A stretch of 55,249 nt of DNA, from NCBI GenBank assembly GCA_015068655.1, contig SVKC01000006.1:1-55249 (forward strand), in the 5' to 3' direction. Positions 16,719 through 26,391 of this stretch are shown piece after piece. Numbering within the stretch: position 1 is the stretch's first letter; the number at the start of each line of letters is the position of its first letter. This DNA comes from Oscillospiraceae bacterium. Its GTDB lineage: Bacteria; Bacillota; Clostridia; Monoglobales; Monoglobaceae. Position numbers and translations under genes: made by a program. The notes beneath the pieces are model-generated. The model had not been told where the DNA came from. It did not search any database and was given only the letters and a program-made list of their open reading frames with translations.

Positions 16719-17939
16719 CTATTTATCCTTTTCTTCTGTTTCAAAATATTTTTGGTGAACCTCAAGCTCCTTGCCGGTTTTGAGAATATTCCGTCCGTAT
16801 CTTGTATGCAAGTCAAATATTGTATCCTCAAGAGCTTTGTTCTTCTTTTTCGCCATACTTTGTTCCGGCTCAAACTGTTCCGTCAGCGAAAGCTGAGCAA
16901 AATCCCCCTCCGGCGAATCCTGAAGATTACTGAGAGAAACCCCTACGAGTCTCACCTTCTGCACAAGCTTTTCCTTTTTCAAAAGCTCCGCGGCACAGCT
17001 GTAAATTTCCTTTGCAGAATTAACCGCATCACCGCTTTTGGACCTTGTAATACTTTTCATATTGCTGAACTTCACCTTGAGCGTAACAGTTCTTCCCCAT
17101 ACTCCCTGACGTTTTGCCCGCAAGCTCACATCCCGAGCCAGAAGCAAAAGGGTATCTTCAAGGGCATCGAGCTTTTCTATATCATACTGAAAAGTGTGTT
17201 CTCTACCGATAGACTTTGCCGCCGCATTGGCAACAACCTCTCTGTCATCCATTCCCGAAGCAAGCTTCAGCATTTCCCTTCCTGCAACACCAAAAGCATC
17301 AAGCCGCTCTATGGGAGTTTTGAGCAAGTCGTCCACGGTCAAAATTCCCATTTGTTTAAGTCTTTCAGCCGTTTTTGCACCTATCCCCGAAATAACACCC
17401 ACAGGACGTTCCCGAATTAACTCCACCAAAGCATCCGGATTTGGTATAACAAAAAAACCGTCAGGCTTTTTTTCTTCACTTGCCAGCTTCGCCGCCATCA
17501 TACAGTAAGAAATCCCTACCGAGCAGGTTACTCCCACCCTTTCGAATATCTCCTTTTTCAGCTGTCGACCGATTGTCTCTGCATCACCGAAAAGTCTGAG
17601 TGAGCCGGTCACATCCATATACCCTTCATCAAGAGCTACAAACTCAATACAATCGGTATATTTCAGCATAATTTCGTGAATTTGATTTGATGCCTCAGCA
17701 TACTTTCTGTGGTCGCCGTGCATATATATCCCGTGAGGGCAACGGTTGTATGCTTCCTTTATGTTCATAGCCGAGTGAATACCGTATTTCCGAGCCTCAT
17801 AGCTGCACGTTGAAACAACCCCTCTTTCTGTGGGAAGTGCTCCTATAATCAAAGGCTTTCCCTTTAATTCAGGATTATCGCGTACCTCAATAGCCGCAAA
17901 AAAGGCATCCATATCCAGATGAATTACTGTTCTTTTCAC
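16719..17939 (-). CDS. dinB: Translesion DNA polymerase IV
   Basis: This Y-family polymerase copies damaged DNA. In 406 residues the catalytic carboxylates are visible in DMDAFFAAIE (residues 9-18) and ALDEGYMDVT (about residues 102-111). The fingers motif STCSYEARKYGI, helix-hairpin-helix GIGAKTAERLKQMG and a little-finger domain also follow the family. The start codon overlaps the stop of the preceding lipoprotein gene by 4 bases. The placement inside a run of unrelated genes is odd; no LexA-type operator was seen. Confidence 0.95.
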   Translation of the reverse strand: MKRTVIHLDMDAFFAAIEVRDNPELKGKPLIIGALPTERGVVSTCSYEARKYGIHSAMNIKEAYNRCPHGIYMHGDHRKYAEASNQIHEIMLKYTDCIEFVALDEGYMDVTGSLRLFGDAETIGRQLKKEIFERVGVTCSVGISYCMMAAKLASEEKKPDGFFVIPNPDALVELIRERPVGVISGIGAKTAERLKQMGILTVDDLLKTPIERLDAFGVAGREMLKLASGMDDREVVANAAAKSIGREHTFQYDIEKLDALEDTLLLLARDVSLRAKRQGVWGRTVTLKVKFSNMKSITRSKSGDAVNSAKEIYSCAAELLKKEKLVQKVRLVGVSLSNLQDSPEGDFAQLSLTEQFEPEQSMAKKKNKALEDTIFDLHTRYGRNILKTGKELEVHQKYFETEEKDK

Positions 17940-19510
17940 TTTTCTGCCGTTTCCTTTCGCAAGCTCTCTATACCACGGTACAATTCGAAATAAGACGGGG
18001 TCACATCGCCCTTTATTCTGTTGCTGTAAAGCATAATTTCATTTTCGAAGAACAGTCCCACAACGGGATTGAGATTATCGAAGCAATCAATAACAGCTCC
18101 ATAGCCTTCTTCCACTCCTGACAAGCTGTACTTTGTACCCAGTGCATTCATAGCCGCGGACATATCTTCATTTTCAAAACGGAACATATTTCCGTCTCCT
18201 GTAATAAATGAAAATTTCAGGTCAGGCGGCACAATATAACTGCCAATAAAAAGGTCATATTCTCCCTCCGCAATTTTTTCGGAATATTCTTCAAAAGGCA
18301 GCTTTTCTACGCCGACAGAGAAGCCAAGCTCCTCAAGGTCTGTTTCAACAAAGGAAGCAATATTCACTCTCTGCTCGTTTTCCTCATTAACGAGAATTTT
18401 CAGCTCCGCTATATAAGTTTCCTCCTCAACGGTTTTCCTGAAAACATTTCCGCTTTTTTTCCAGTCATTTTTCTCAAGCAGCTTTACCGCCTTGTCGATA
18501 TTTTTCTTTGTTTCAAGCTTTTTGTCACCGCAGACAAACCATTGGGGATGAATAGGCATTGCGGATGCTGTTGCATACCCCGTCATTGTCTCTTCGATAA
18601 TCTTTTCTCGGTCAATTGCCCCCGAAATGGCCTCACGAATTTCTTTGAAACGAAGAACATCATTTTCGTGATTTATTCCTACGAAATGGAAAATTGGTGT
18701 GGGTATGGAAACGAAGGAGGTTGAAACAGGGTCAGCAAACCTTCCCCAGTTCATATCATCCGCAGGAGTAATGTCAATTCCGCCTGAACTGAAGGTGTAG
18801 AGAGCAGTTCCGTTGTCAGGAAGAAGCTTTACCGTTATTCTCTCGGTGTCAGGTGCTTCGCCCCACCAGGAATCATTTCGTACAAGATAATACATATTTC
18901 CTTCATTCCTGTCCTCAAATTTATACGGACCGGTACCCACAGGAACAAAGCTCTGACTGTTGATTTCTCCTTCACCGTACTTGATAATCGGGAAATATAG
19001 CAGATTAATAAAGTTAGCCCAAGGCTTTTCTACTTCAATTTCAAGAACACTTTCGCCTGTCGCTCTTATATTCTTTATGTTTGAAACATTGTAATAATAC
19101 ACACTGTTTTCATTTTCTTTTATTTTCTCAACGGTAAAAACTACGTCTCTCGCACCAAAAGTCTCACCGCTGTGCCAACTGACATCCGAGCGCAGATTCA
19201 AAGTCCATACCCTTCCGTCCTCAGACACAGACCAGGTGTTCGCAAGGCACGGCTCGGGACACAAGGCATCCGAAAGACTGATGAGACTTTCATATACCAC
19301 TCCCAGCATATGAATATTGGCTTCATTCTGCGTAAGTATAGGACAAAGAGTATCAGGCTTATAAGAAAAGATACTCATTTCCGCACTTATTTGTTTTCCC
19401 TCATTTTTTTCTTCTTTTTTTGTATCTGTATTGTCTTTACAGCCGTACAGCAAAAGAACAAGTACAGCCGCCAGAATTCCCGAAATTATTCTTTTCAAAT
19501 TATTTTCCAC
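17936..19510 (-). CDS. Peptide/nickel-type substrate-binding lipoprotein, orphan
   Basis: This 524-residue binding protein of the SBP_bac_5 (DppA/OppA) family has a lipoprotein signal peptide with lipobox LLYGC. The family body is recognisable (CLANTWSVSEDGRVWTLNLR, SWHSGETFGARDVVFTVEKI, VPVGTGPYKFE). It binds peptides, nickel chelates or similar ligands outside the membrane. No permease or ATPase genes accompany it. The GTG start at 19510 overlaps pgeF by 11 bases; a TTG at 19498 with GGTGG upstream is an alternative. Its neighbours pgeF and ymdB relate to cell wall and signalling, so a murein-peptide ligand is possible but only inferred. Confidence 0.85.
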   Translation of the reverse strand: MENNLKRIISGILAAVLVLLLYGCKDNTDTKKEEKNEGKQISAEMSIFSYKPDTLCPILTQNEANIHMLGVVYESLISLSDALCPEPCLANTWSVSEDGRVWTLNLRSDVSWHSGETFGARDVVFTVEKIKENENSVYYYNVSNIKNIRATGESVLEIEVEKPWANFINLLYFPIIKYGEGEINSQSFVPVGTGPYKFEDRNEGNMYYLVRNDSWWGEAPDTERITVKLLPDNGTALYTFSSGGIDITPADDMNWGRFADPVSTSFVSIPTPIFHFVGINHENDVLRFKEIREAISGAIDREKIIEETMTGYATASAMPIHPQWFVCGDKKLETKKNIDKAVKLLEKNDWKKSGNVFRKTVEEETYIAELKILVNEENEQRVNIASFVETDLEELGFSVGVEKLPFEEYSEKIAEGEYDLFIGSYIVPPDLKFSFITGDGNMFRFENEDMSAAMNALGTKYSLSGVEEGYGAVIDCFDNLNPVVGLFFENEIMLYSNRIKGDVTPSYFELYRGIESLRKETAEK

Positions 19511-20300
19511 CTTTATTCAACGAAATAAATGCACCCATTCTCCCCGTCGCCTCCTTGTGAGTACGATAGGAATAAAGCCTATTGCTGTTACATATTGTAC
19601 ACAGCTTCAAAACATCTATATTTTCTTCAGCAAGACCGCAAGACATAAGAATGTTTTTGTTAGCCGTCCAAAGGTCAACAAGAAACTTCCCATTCTTATG
19701 CTCTTTCACAAGAGCTTCTTCAAACTGACAGGCAACCTCACTGCCGGTTTCAAAGCAACAAGGACCGATTGATGGACCTATAGCCGCCTTTATCCGCGAA
19801 GGCTTTGCTCCGAATTGTTCTGCCATAATTCTGACAGCATTAGCTGAAATTTCTGCAACCGTTCCTCGCCAGCCTGAATGAACCGCTCCAATCACACCTG
19901 CGTCCTCATCACTGAGAAGAATCGGCACGCAATCTGCATAATAAACTACAAGAGGAAGCTTCTCCACATTTGTCACAAGCCCGTCAATATCACAAAACTC
20001 ACTTTCACGGCTTACGCCCTTTCCCGCATCTTCTTCTGTAATAACACGTATATTTCGGGAATGGGTTTGCCGTCCTGCCGTAATCCGCTCAAATGGGAAT
20101 CCCATATCCCCGGCAACAAGTCGATAGTTTCCGTAAACCTTTTCAGCATCATCACCAACCCGAAATCCGAGGTTAAGCCCCTTGACACATCCGTCACTAA
20201 GACCGCCAAAACTTGACGAAAAGCAATGGGTTATGCCTTTTTCACTTTTCAGAACTTCACTTTGAAAGTATAATCTATCTTCTATCCGCAGCTCCAACAT
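19500..20300 (-). CDS. pgeF: Peptidoglycan editing factor / multicopper-like purine phosphorylase family protein
   Basis: The start at 20300 is chosen for GGAG 5 bases upstream and normal homologue length (266 residues). The family (YfiH/YlmD, laccase domain) includes PgeF, which removes wrongly incorporated residues from peptidoglycan precursors, and members with adenosine-cleaving activity. The conserved zinc site is visible: VHSGWRGT (His), the CCFETGSEV Cys segment and YADCVPILLSD. It begins 10 bases after ymdB and is overlapped by the downstream lipoprotein gene, so it is co-transcribed. Confidence 0.9.
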   Translation of the reverse strand: MLELRIEDRLYFQSEVLKSEKGITHCFSSSFGGLSDGCVKGLNLGFRVGDDAEKVYGNYRLVAGDMGFPFERITAGRQTHSRNIRVITEEDAGKGVSRESEFCDIDGLVTNVEKLPLVVYYADCVPILLSDEDAGVIGAVHSGWRGTVAEISANAVRIMAEQFGAKPSRIKAAIGPSIGPCCFETGSEVACQFEEALVKEHKNGKFLVDLWTANKNILMSCGLAEENIDVLKLCTICNSNRLYSYRTHKEATGRMGAFISLNKGGK

Positions 20301-20310
20301 ATCCGCTCCT

Positions 20311-21108
20311 TCAATTACGCTCCGCAAGATGCTCTGCTGAAAAATAAAGTCTTTCTACCTCTGTCACACCTTTTGTCTTGTCATCAATATCAAAAACAGC
20401 ACCGCAAAACCACACTTCACCTTCAGCTTTTTCAAACTTGGTTCGTTTTCTCGTATAATACATATTCATTATCACTTCTTTTTTTACTCCGAGAACAGAA
20501 TCACGCACCCCGGTCATTCCCAGGTCGCTGATATAACCTGTTCCCCCGGGCAAAATATATGCATCTGCGGTTTGAATATGGGTATGAGTTCCAAAAACCG
20601 CCGTCACCTTTCCATCAAAGTAATTTCCAAAAGCAAGCTTTTCGCTGGATGTCTCTGCATGAAAATCAACAATTACTATATCCGCTTTCCCCTCTATTTC
20701 CTTCAGTATTTTTTCGGTTGCACGGAAGGGGCAGTCAACAGGGTCCATATTCACTCTGCCTATGGTGTTTATAACCCCAATTCTCACAAACCCCAAATCG
20801 TCAATATAGTATCCCATACCTTCAGTTTCGGACGGATAGTTGCAGGGTCTTATTACCCGTGGCATATCCGTCAGGACCTCCGCATACTCCCGATTTGCAA
20901 AGGTATGGTTTCCGAGAGTTATTACATCAACTCCCGAACACAGAAAATTATTTGCAATATCAACAGTTATACCATTTGTTTCAGCGGCATTCTCGCCGTT
21001 TGCAATACAGTAATCAATTTTGTATTTTCTCTTTATTCTTCCAAGATTATTGTAAATAAATTCACGTCCGTCCGAGGCAACAATATCACCTATCGCAAGA
21101 ATTCTCAT
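20311..21108 (-). CDS. ymdB: YmdB family metallophosphoesterase
   Basis: This 265-residue calcineurin-like phosphoesterase was shown in Bacillus to hydrolyse 2',3'-cyclic nucleotides and to affect biofilm formation. The metal-binding motifs GDIVASDGR (residues 7-15), NGENAAETNGIT, TLGNHTFANRE, VDFHAETSSE and FGTHTHIQTAD are all intact. As in Bacillus it lies just downstream of rny, although a terminator hairpin separates them here. It heads the overlapping run ymdB-pgeF-lipoprotein-dinB and possibly the sensory-hydrogenase genes. Confidence 0.93.
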   Translation of the reverse strand: MRILAIGDIVASDGREFIYNNLGRIKRKYKIDYCIANGENAAETNGITVDIANNFLCSGVDVITLGNHTFANREYAEVLTDMPRVIRPCNYPSETEGMGYYIDDLGFVRIGVINTIGRVNMDPVDCPFRATEKILKEIEGKADIVIVDFHAETSSEKLAFGNYFDGKVTAVFGTHTHIQTADAYILPGGTGYISDLGMTGVRDSVLGVKKEVIMNMYYTRKRTKFEKAEGEVWFCGAVFDIDDKTKGVTEVERLYFSAEHLAERN

Positions 21109-21163
21109 ATATAAAAGACCTCCGAATGTCTGTTATTTTCAACATTATTCTCAAAAATTAAAC

Positions 21164-21196
21164 AAAAGAAGGCTACTGAAACAGCAGCCTTCTTTT
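21164..21196 (-). terminator. Intrinsic terminator between rny and ymdB
   Basis: Arms 21164-21174 and 21186-21196 form an 11-bp perfect stem. The minus-strand read continues TTTTGTTTAATTTTT. It lies 16 bases after the rny stop and should limit read-through into ymdB. Confidence 0.85.
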
Positions 21197-21211
21197 ATGG
21201 AGCTCAGGCTC

Positions 21212-22783
21212 CTATTTTGCATATTCAACTGTTCTCACTTCACGGATTACATTGACCTTGATTTGTCCGGGATATTCCATGGAGCTTTCAATCTTCTTCA
21301 CAATATCCTTTGCGAGCAGGATTGTTTCATCATCATCCACGCGGTCAGGCTTAACCATAATTCTGATTTCACGACCCGCCTGAATAGCAAATGAACGGTC
21401 AACACCTGCAAAGGAGTTTGCAATCTCTTCAAGAGCTTCAAGTCTCTTGATGTATGATTCAATGTTTTCACGTCTTGCACCTGTACGTGCGGCAGAAATG
21501 GTATCTGCAGCCTGAACAAGACACGCAACAAGTGAGTTGGGTTCAACATCGCCGTGATGCGCCATAATAGCGTGAACAACCTTGTCATTTTCCTTGTATT
21601 TTTTCGCCACATCTGCACCGATAGTAACGTGTGAGCCTTCAACCTCATGGTCGATAGCCTTTCCTATATCGTGGAGCAGACCTGCTCTCTTCGCAAGAGC
21701 TACATCAGCACCGAGTTCAGCTGCCATAAGCCCTGCAAGATGTGCCACCTCAACAGAATGTTTGAGAACATTCTGACCATAGCTGGTACGGTACTTGAGT
21801 CTTCCGAGAAGCTTGATAAGCTCAGGATGAAGTCCGTGAACACCTGTATCAAAGGTTGCCTGTTCACCCTCCTGCTTGATAATGTTTTCAACTTCACGTC
21901 TTGACTTTTCAACAGTTTCTTCAATACGTCCGGGATGAATTCGTCCGTCAACAATAAGCTTTTCAAGAGAAAGTCTTGCAATCTCACGTCTCACGGGGTC
22001 GAATCCCGAAAGAATAACAGCCTCGGGAGTATCGTCAATAATAAGGTCAACACCCGTCAATGTTTCAATAGAGCGGATATTTCTGCCCTCACGTCCGATA
22101 ATTCTTCCCTTCATTTCATCATTGGGAAGCTGAACAACCGAAACAGTTGTTTCTGCAACGTGGTCAGCAGCACAGCGCTGAATTGCACCTGTGATAATAT
22201 TTCTCGCCTTCGATTCTGCCTCTTCTTTTGCCTGTTCTTCAATATTTTTGATAAGAAGAGCCGCATCGTGTCTGGCATCAATCTCAACCTGCTTGAGAAG
22301 GAGATCCTTCGCTTCGGCAACCGACAGCTCAGCAATCTTTTCGAGCTGCGAAAGCTGGAGTTTTTTCACCTTTTCGGTTTCCTCCTTCAGCGAGTCTACC
22401 TCACTGAGCTTTGCCTGAACCTGTTCTTCCTTCTTTTCGAGAATCTGAGTTTTCTTGTCAATAGCATCTTCCTTCTGCTGAATTCTGCGTTCCTGACGCT
22501 GAATCTCATTTCTTCTCTCTTTTATTTCCTTATCCAGTTCGTTGCGTTCTTTATGTATTTCTTCTTTTGCTTCTAAAAGTCTTTCTTTCTTTGCATGTTC
22601 CGCATCTTTAACTGCTTTTGATTTTGCATTTTCAATAATCTTTTTTGCTTCCTCTTCAGCGCTGCCTATTTTCCCCTCCGCAACCTTTTTGCGGTAAGAA
22701 TAACCGTATCTGAATGCAAGAAACACTCCCACAACGGCAAGCACAACAACACCAACGAGAACAGCAATCTGTATTCCGTCCAT
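21212..22783 (-). CDS. rny: Ribonuclease Y
   Basis: This 523-residue, membrane-anchored endoribonuclease initiates mRNA decay in Firmicutes. The order is an N-terminal membrane helix (residues 5-25), a long charged coiled coil (about 30-200), a KH domain ([20 protein letters not shown]) and an HD domain with the [10 protein letters not shown] metal motif near 370. The length equals the family standard. A ribosome-binding site (AAGGAGG) precedes the ATG and a promoter lies at 22826-22854. Confidence 0.97.
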   Translation of the reverse strand: MDGIQIAVLVGVVVLAVVGVFLAFRYGYSYRKKVAEGKIGSAEEEAKKIIENAKSKAVKDAEHAKKERLLEAKEEIHKERNELDKEIKERRNEIQRQERRIQQKEDAIDKKTQILEKKEEQVQAKLSEVDSLKEETEKVKKLQLSQLEKIAELSVAEAKDLLLKQVEIDARHDAALLIKNIEEQAKEEAESKARNIITGAIQRCAADHVAETTVSVVQLPNDEMKGRIIGREGRNIRSIETLTGVDLIIDDTPEAVILSGFDPVRREIARLSLEKLIVDGRIHPGRIEETVEKSRREVENIIKQEGEQATFDTGVHGLHPELIKLLGRLKYRTSYGQNVLKHSVEVAHLAGLMAAELGADVALAKRAGLLHDIGKAIDHEVEGSHVTIGADVAKKYKENDKVVHAIMAHHGDVEPNSLVACLVQAADTISAARTGARRENIESYIKRLEALEEIANSFAGVDRSFAIQAGREIRIMVKPDRVDDDETILLAKDIVKKIESSMEYPGQIKVNVIREVRTVEYAK

Positions 22784-22825
22784 TTCAAAACACCTCCTTA
22801 TTCAAATTTGACGTATAAATCATAG

Positions 22826-22854
22826 ATTATATATCTGCGTTTTCGCCATTTCAA
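22826..22854 (-). promoter_or_regulatory. Promoter of rny
   Basis: TTGAAA (22849-22854) and TATAAT (22826-22831) are separated by 17 bases, 43 bases before the rny start. A small 6-bp hairpin (22858-22872) sits just upstream of the -35. Confidence 0.72.
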
Positions 22855-23002
22855 ACGTCCGCAAGGCGGACAAATTTGTTTTTCAGAAATACAATAAAGA
22901 ACCGTATATAAAATTTAAGACATAAAATATATACAAGTATAATTTTAATAAATTTTAACCAATTTGTCAAGCATTTTTTGAAGCAAAAAACACAAAAAAT
23001 AA

Positions 23003-23032
23003 CAAAAAAAGAGGGGTGAAACATCACCCCTC
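23003..23032 (-). terminator. Intrinsic terminator that overlaps the rqcP stop codon
   Basis: GAGGGGTGA and TCACCCCTC form a perfect 9-bp stem with a 4-base loop (23011-23032), followed on the minus strand by seven or more T. The last codons and TGA stop of rqcP are inside the stem, so coding and termination share bases. Confidence 0.9.
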
Positions 23033-23272
23033 AGCAACAACCTCATAAAGCGTAGCTGCATCACTCTTTCCCACCTGTTCACGGACATCCGTAACCCTGA
23101 CCGTGAGAGCCTTGCTTCCAAATCTGATTTCAATGCTGTCGCCAACCTTCACATCATAAGAAGCCTTCACAACCTTTCCGTTCACCGACACTCTTCCGCC
23201 GTCACAGGCTTCGTTTGCAACAGTACGACGTTTTATCAGTCTTGAAACCTTCAAATACTTATCCAATCTCAT
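23024..23272 (-). CDS. rqcP: S4-domain RNA-binding protein RqcP
   Basis: This 82-residue single S4 domain (RLDKYLKVSRLIKRRTVANE, VSVNGKVVKASYDVKVGDSI) matches RqcP/YabO, which binds stalled 50S subunits and helps RqcH add Ala tails during ribosome quality control. As in Bacillus, the flippase and MazG genes precede it (yabM-yabN-yabO order), with a 14-base gap to mazG. Its stop codon lies in the terminator stem. Confidence 0.9.
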   Translation of the reverse strand: MRLDKYLKVSRLIKRRTVANEACDGGRVSVNGKVVKASYDVKVGDSIEIRFGSKALTVRVTDVREQVGKSDAATLYEVVAEG

Positions 23273-23286
23273 AGCTTTTTCCTTTC

Positions 23287-23976
23287 TCAGTCCTCGTACT
23301 TCTGATATTCCTGAATAAACAGCTCCGTATGCTTGTTCAATGCGGTTTCCGCATCAACGCCCATTTTCTTTGCAACAGAAACAATCTCAAAAAGCATTTT
23401 GCCTATATACTGCTGAGCCACATCCTGATCCTGACTCGAAAGCATAACATTCATCATTTTCGCAATATTATCTGCAACAAACACAGGCTCGCTGAACACA
23501 AAACCGCCCTTTACGGCCTTATCCTGAATTTTTTGGGCACGCATCAAAGAAGGCAGATATTTTGAAACCTCTGCCATATCCTGAGCAACAGTTTTCTGTC
23601 CCCGGTCATCACGCTTTATCTGTGCCCAATTTTCGAGAACCTCCGCAGTGTCCTTCACCTTTACATCCCCGAAAACATGAGGATGTCTGTGAACAAGCTT
23701 GCGGCAAACAGCATTGATTACGTCATCCATATTATACTCGCCCTTTTCTGTTCCTATCTGTGCATGGAACACAATCTGGAGCAAGAGGTCACCGCTTTCG
23801 TCCGCAACGCTTTCCCAGTTTTCATTGTCAAGCTCTTCAATAAGCTCATAGCCTTCTTCTATAATATCATGCTTTATGCTCTGGTGGGTCTGTTCCATAT
23901 CCCATGGGCAGCCACCTTCGCCGCGCAATGTTTTCACAATTTCAAGCAAATCTTCATAAGTATATTTCTTTTCCAT
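23287..23976 (-). CDS. mazG: Nucleoside triphosphate pyrophosphohydrolase MazG
   Basis: MazG hydrolyses NTPs to NMP and pyrophosphate, clearing aberrant nucleotides. The 229 residues hold two MazG-like all-alpha halves: the first has the metal motif EEGYELIEELDNENW with DESGDLLLQIVFHA, the second is the weaker C-terminal repeat. The opening LRGEGGCPWDMEQTHQS is characteristic. It lacks the N-terminal SAM methylase-like domain of Bacillus YabN, so it is the single-domain form. It sits 15 bases from the flippase gene. Confidence 0.93.
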   Translation of the reverse strand: MEKKYTYEDLLEIVKTLRGEGGCPWDMEQTHQSIKHDIIEEGYELIEELDNENWESVADESGDLLLQIVFHAQIGTEKGEYNMDDVINAVCRKLVHRHPHVFGDVKVKDTAEVLENWAQIKRDDRGQKTVAQDMAEVSKYLPSLMRAQKIQDKAVKGGFVFSEPVFVADNIAKMMNVMLSSQDQDVAQQYIGKMLFEIVSVAKKMGVDAETALNKHTELFIQEYQKYED

Positions 23977-23991
23977 TTCAATCTCCCTGCC

Positions 23992-25722
23992 TTAAAGCAA
24001 CTTGAATTTTGTCATAATATCTGCAATCTTCTCACCCTTGGGCATATTGAGAACATCATCACGCCTGAATCCTCGTACAAGAATAATTGCAATACCGTAA
24101 GCAAGCACACCAACGCCGATTGCCGCAACAGTCACAAGCCTCGACCCCGGTGCAAAACTATTCATTGCGTTATATGAAAGAATAACAGCCGCTCCCATAA
24201 CCGCAGATGCGCAAAAGGGCTTCAATACCATATCAACAAAGCTGAGCCTTACCTTCAGCATTCCCACGATACAGAATATATTGAGCAGAGCAATAACTCC
24301 GTAACAAACAGTTGTTGCAACAGGAGCCGCATCAATTCCCCAGACGGGAATGAGGGCATAGTTCATAACAACCTTCACAATACCACCTATCAGCATATTC
24401 ACAACAGGCCAGTATACCTTTCCGTAGGACTGAAGAACCGAGTTGCTCACCGAAACCAGTGCAACAAATGGAACAGCAATCGCAAGCTTCTGGAGCATAT
24501 ATGCCGCATTTGCGTCGCTGTACAGAATTCTGAGAATAGGGTCGGTCAGGACAAAGTAACCCATTGCACAAGGAAAAGCAAACAGCATCGTAATCCTGAG
24601 GACACTTGCCGTAATATCCTGTGCATCCATCTTCTTTCGTTCTGCCAAAGCCGCAGAGATTGCAGGAACGCTGCTCATACTGAGTCCTACAACAATAGTC
24701 AAAGGCAGATTGAACATAGTCTGTGCCTGCCCTGTATAAATTCCGTAAAGGGTGTTCGCCTTCTGCCTGAGAAGCTCAATTCCGCTCCAGCCTTCCTCCA
24801 GCACATCTGCCGCAAACTCTGTTCCCGTCGCAAAAAGGTAGGCATATCTGTCAAACACGTGCTCATTTATAACAAGACGATTCATAATGGTTCCAAGGTC
24901 AACAAGACTTGTGAGACTTGAAACCGAAGCTCCGATTGTAATAGGAATAGCAATTGGAATAAGCTGTTTCAATATTTCGATTCGTGTTCTCGCGGTTTTG
25001 TTTTTCAAAGGCTTGTTTTTTCTTTCCTTAAAAACATAAACAATCATCATAAGAATGAGAGCAAAAAACGTACCTGCCGTAACACCGAAAATTGCACCCG
25101 TAGCCGAATAAACCGTTCTGTTGTGACTTGTGGAGAATTCTCCGTTCACAAGGACAGCATCCTCACCGAGAGCTGTGTTCACCGCCATTCCCATGAAGGT
25201 TGCCGCCGCAATAATACCAATAAGCATTTTGCCGCCCGCTTCAACAACCTCAGAACCTGCCGTCGGATACATATTTTGTTTTCCCTGAAAATATCCTCTG
25301 TATGCAGAAACAAGAGAAACAAAGAAAACCGCCGGAGCAATCACCTTTATGCCAAGAGCTGAATCCGTATTCCCGAGAATCGCCGCAAGCTCATCTGCAA
25401 AAATGAACAGCGCTGTACTCCCCGCAAGTCCAATAACACCGAGAAGCAAAAAAGCCGTCTGAAAAATACGCTTTGCATCATATTCATCGTTCTTCGCAAT
25501 GCTTTCCGCAACCATTTTGGAAACCGCAATAGGGAAACCCGCCGTTGCGAGAATAAACATAAATGTATAAATTTGATAAGCAACGCTGAAAATACCGTTG
25601 CCGTCTCCACCGATTAATCTGTATAACGGCACCTTGAAAAAAGCACCAATAATTTTCACAAGCAGGTTTGCTCCTGCCAGTATCAACGCACCTTGTAAGA
25701 ATTTCTTTCCGCCGTTCTTCAA
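23992..25722 (-). CDS. SpoVB/YabM-family polysaccharide (lipid-linked) flippase
   Basis: The start is taken as a TTG at 25722, 7 bases after AAGGAGG; the open frame continues upstream without a ribosome-binding site. The 576-residue protein has about 14 membrane helices of the MATE/MVF flippase fold, opening FLQGALILAGANLLVKIIGA and containing the family segment FPIAVSKMVAE and YRGYFQGKQNMYPTA. It belongs to the group of SpoVB/YabM, thought to flip lipid-linked wall precursors. Its place before mazG and rqcP mirrors Bacillus yabM-yabN-yabO. The exact cargo, vegetative or spore, is unknown. Confidence 0.88.
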   Translation of the reverse strand: MKNGGKKFLQGALILAGANLLVKIIGAFFKVPLYRLIGGDGNGIFSVAYQIYTFMFILATAGFPIAVSKMVAESIAKNDEYDAKRIFQTAFLLLGVIGLAGSTALFIFADELAAILGNTDSALGIKVIAPAVFFVSLVSAYRGYFQGKQNMYPTAGSEVVEAGGKMLIGIIAAATFMGMAVNTALGEDAVLVNGEFSTSHNRTVYSATGAIFGVTAGTFFALILMMIVYVFKERKNKPLKNKTARTRIEILKQLIPIAIPITIGASVSSLTSLVDLGTIMNRLVINEHVFDRYAYLFATGTEFAADVLEEGWSGIELLRQKANTLYGIYTGQAQTMFNLPLTIVVGLSMSSVPAISAALAERKKMDAQDITASVLRITMLFAFPCAMGYFVLTDPILRILYSDANAAYMLQKLAIAVPFVALVSVSNSVLQSYGKVYWPVVNMLIGGIVKVVMNYALIPVWGIDAAPVATTVCYGVIALLNIFCIVGMLKVRLSFVDMVLKPFCASAVMGAAVILSYNAMNSFAPGSRLVTVAAIGVGVLAYGIAIILVRGFRRDDVLNMPKGEKIADIMTKFKLL

Positions 25723-25840
25723 AGGGTCGCCTCCTTGTCTGTCAATGCAGAAAATACCACACAGCACTTTCCGCAGCAATCATTTGTCGGCTCAAGTTTC
25801 CGTACCGAACCAACAGAGGGGAATTTTGCCTCTGCCTTAT

Positions 25841-25869
25841 AGAATACTACAAAAACTCAAAAACGTCAA
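25841..25869 (-). promoter_or_regulatory. Promoter of the flippase-mazG-rqcP operon
   Basis: TTGACG (25864-25869) and TATTCT (25841-25846) are separated by 17 bases, about 120 bases before the flippase start. The leader contains a short 6-bp stem (CAGAGG with CCTCTG). Confidence 0.6.
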
Positions 25870-25927
25870 GCCCGCTTTTTTATTCAGGAGAAAATCACAG
25901 GTTCCTTGTACTTTTAAACAGAAAACC

Positions 25928-26176
25928 CTACTTTTTCCTGATTACACAATCAAGAATGAGCCCGCCCATAATGAACTGAACCAGAAGACTTACCCCTGCT
26001 CTCACAAGCTCCAGACAATTCATACGGAATGTATAGTCACCAACAAACCTCTGATTGTATTTATATGCCAAAAATCCTATCAAAAGTACTCCAAAGGCAA
26101 GTTTTGTCCCGAAAAATATCAATTTTGCCGCCTCAGGAGATAATTCTTTTACATTATTGAGAAATTTATTCATCAT
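25928..26176 (-). CDS. Small two-helix membrane protein, unrecognised
   Basis: This 82-residue protein has two predicted membrane segments (about residues 22-40, AFGVLLIGFLAYKYN, and 58-77, AGVSLLVQFIMGGLILDCVI) with a short charged N-terminal helix and a basic tail. A run of five G (AGGGGG) precedes two adjacent ATG codons; the second (26173) has the better spacing. I do not recognise a family. It stands alone between the flippase operon and divergent plus-strand genes. Confidence 0.6.
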   Translation of the reverse strand: MMNKFLNNVKELSPEAAKLIFFGTKLAFGVLLIGFLAYKYNQRFVGDYTFRMNCLELVRAGVSLLVQFIMGGLILDCVIRKK

Positions 26177-26391
26177 TTTCCCCCTATTTTATATATATTT
26201 ACAGAATAAGGTTAACATAACATTGTTGAAATTTCAACAAGAAATATTATCTATATTAATAATTTCCTTTAATACCAACGTTTTCCACGTTTTTAAAATT
26301 ATGACGAATTTTGTCGAAAAATAACACTAAAAATGTTTTCAACTAACATATAAAATTGATATATCGCATAAATTTCAGGGAGGTATAATCT

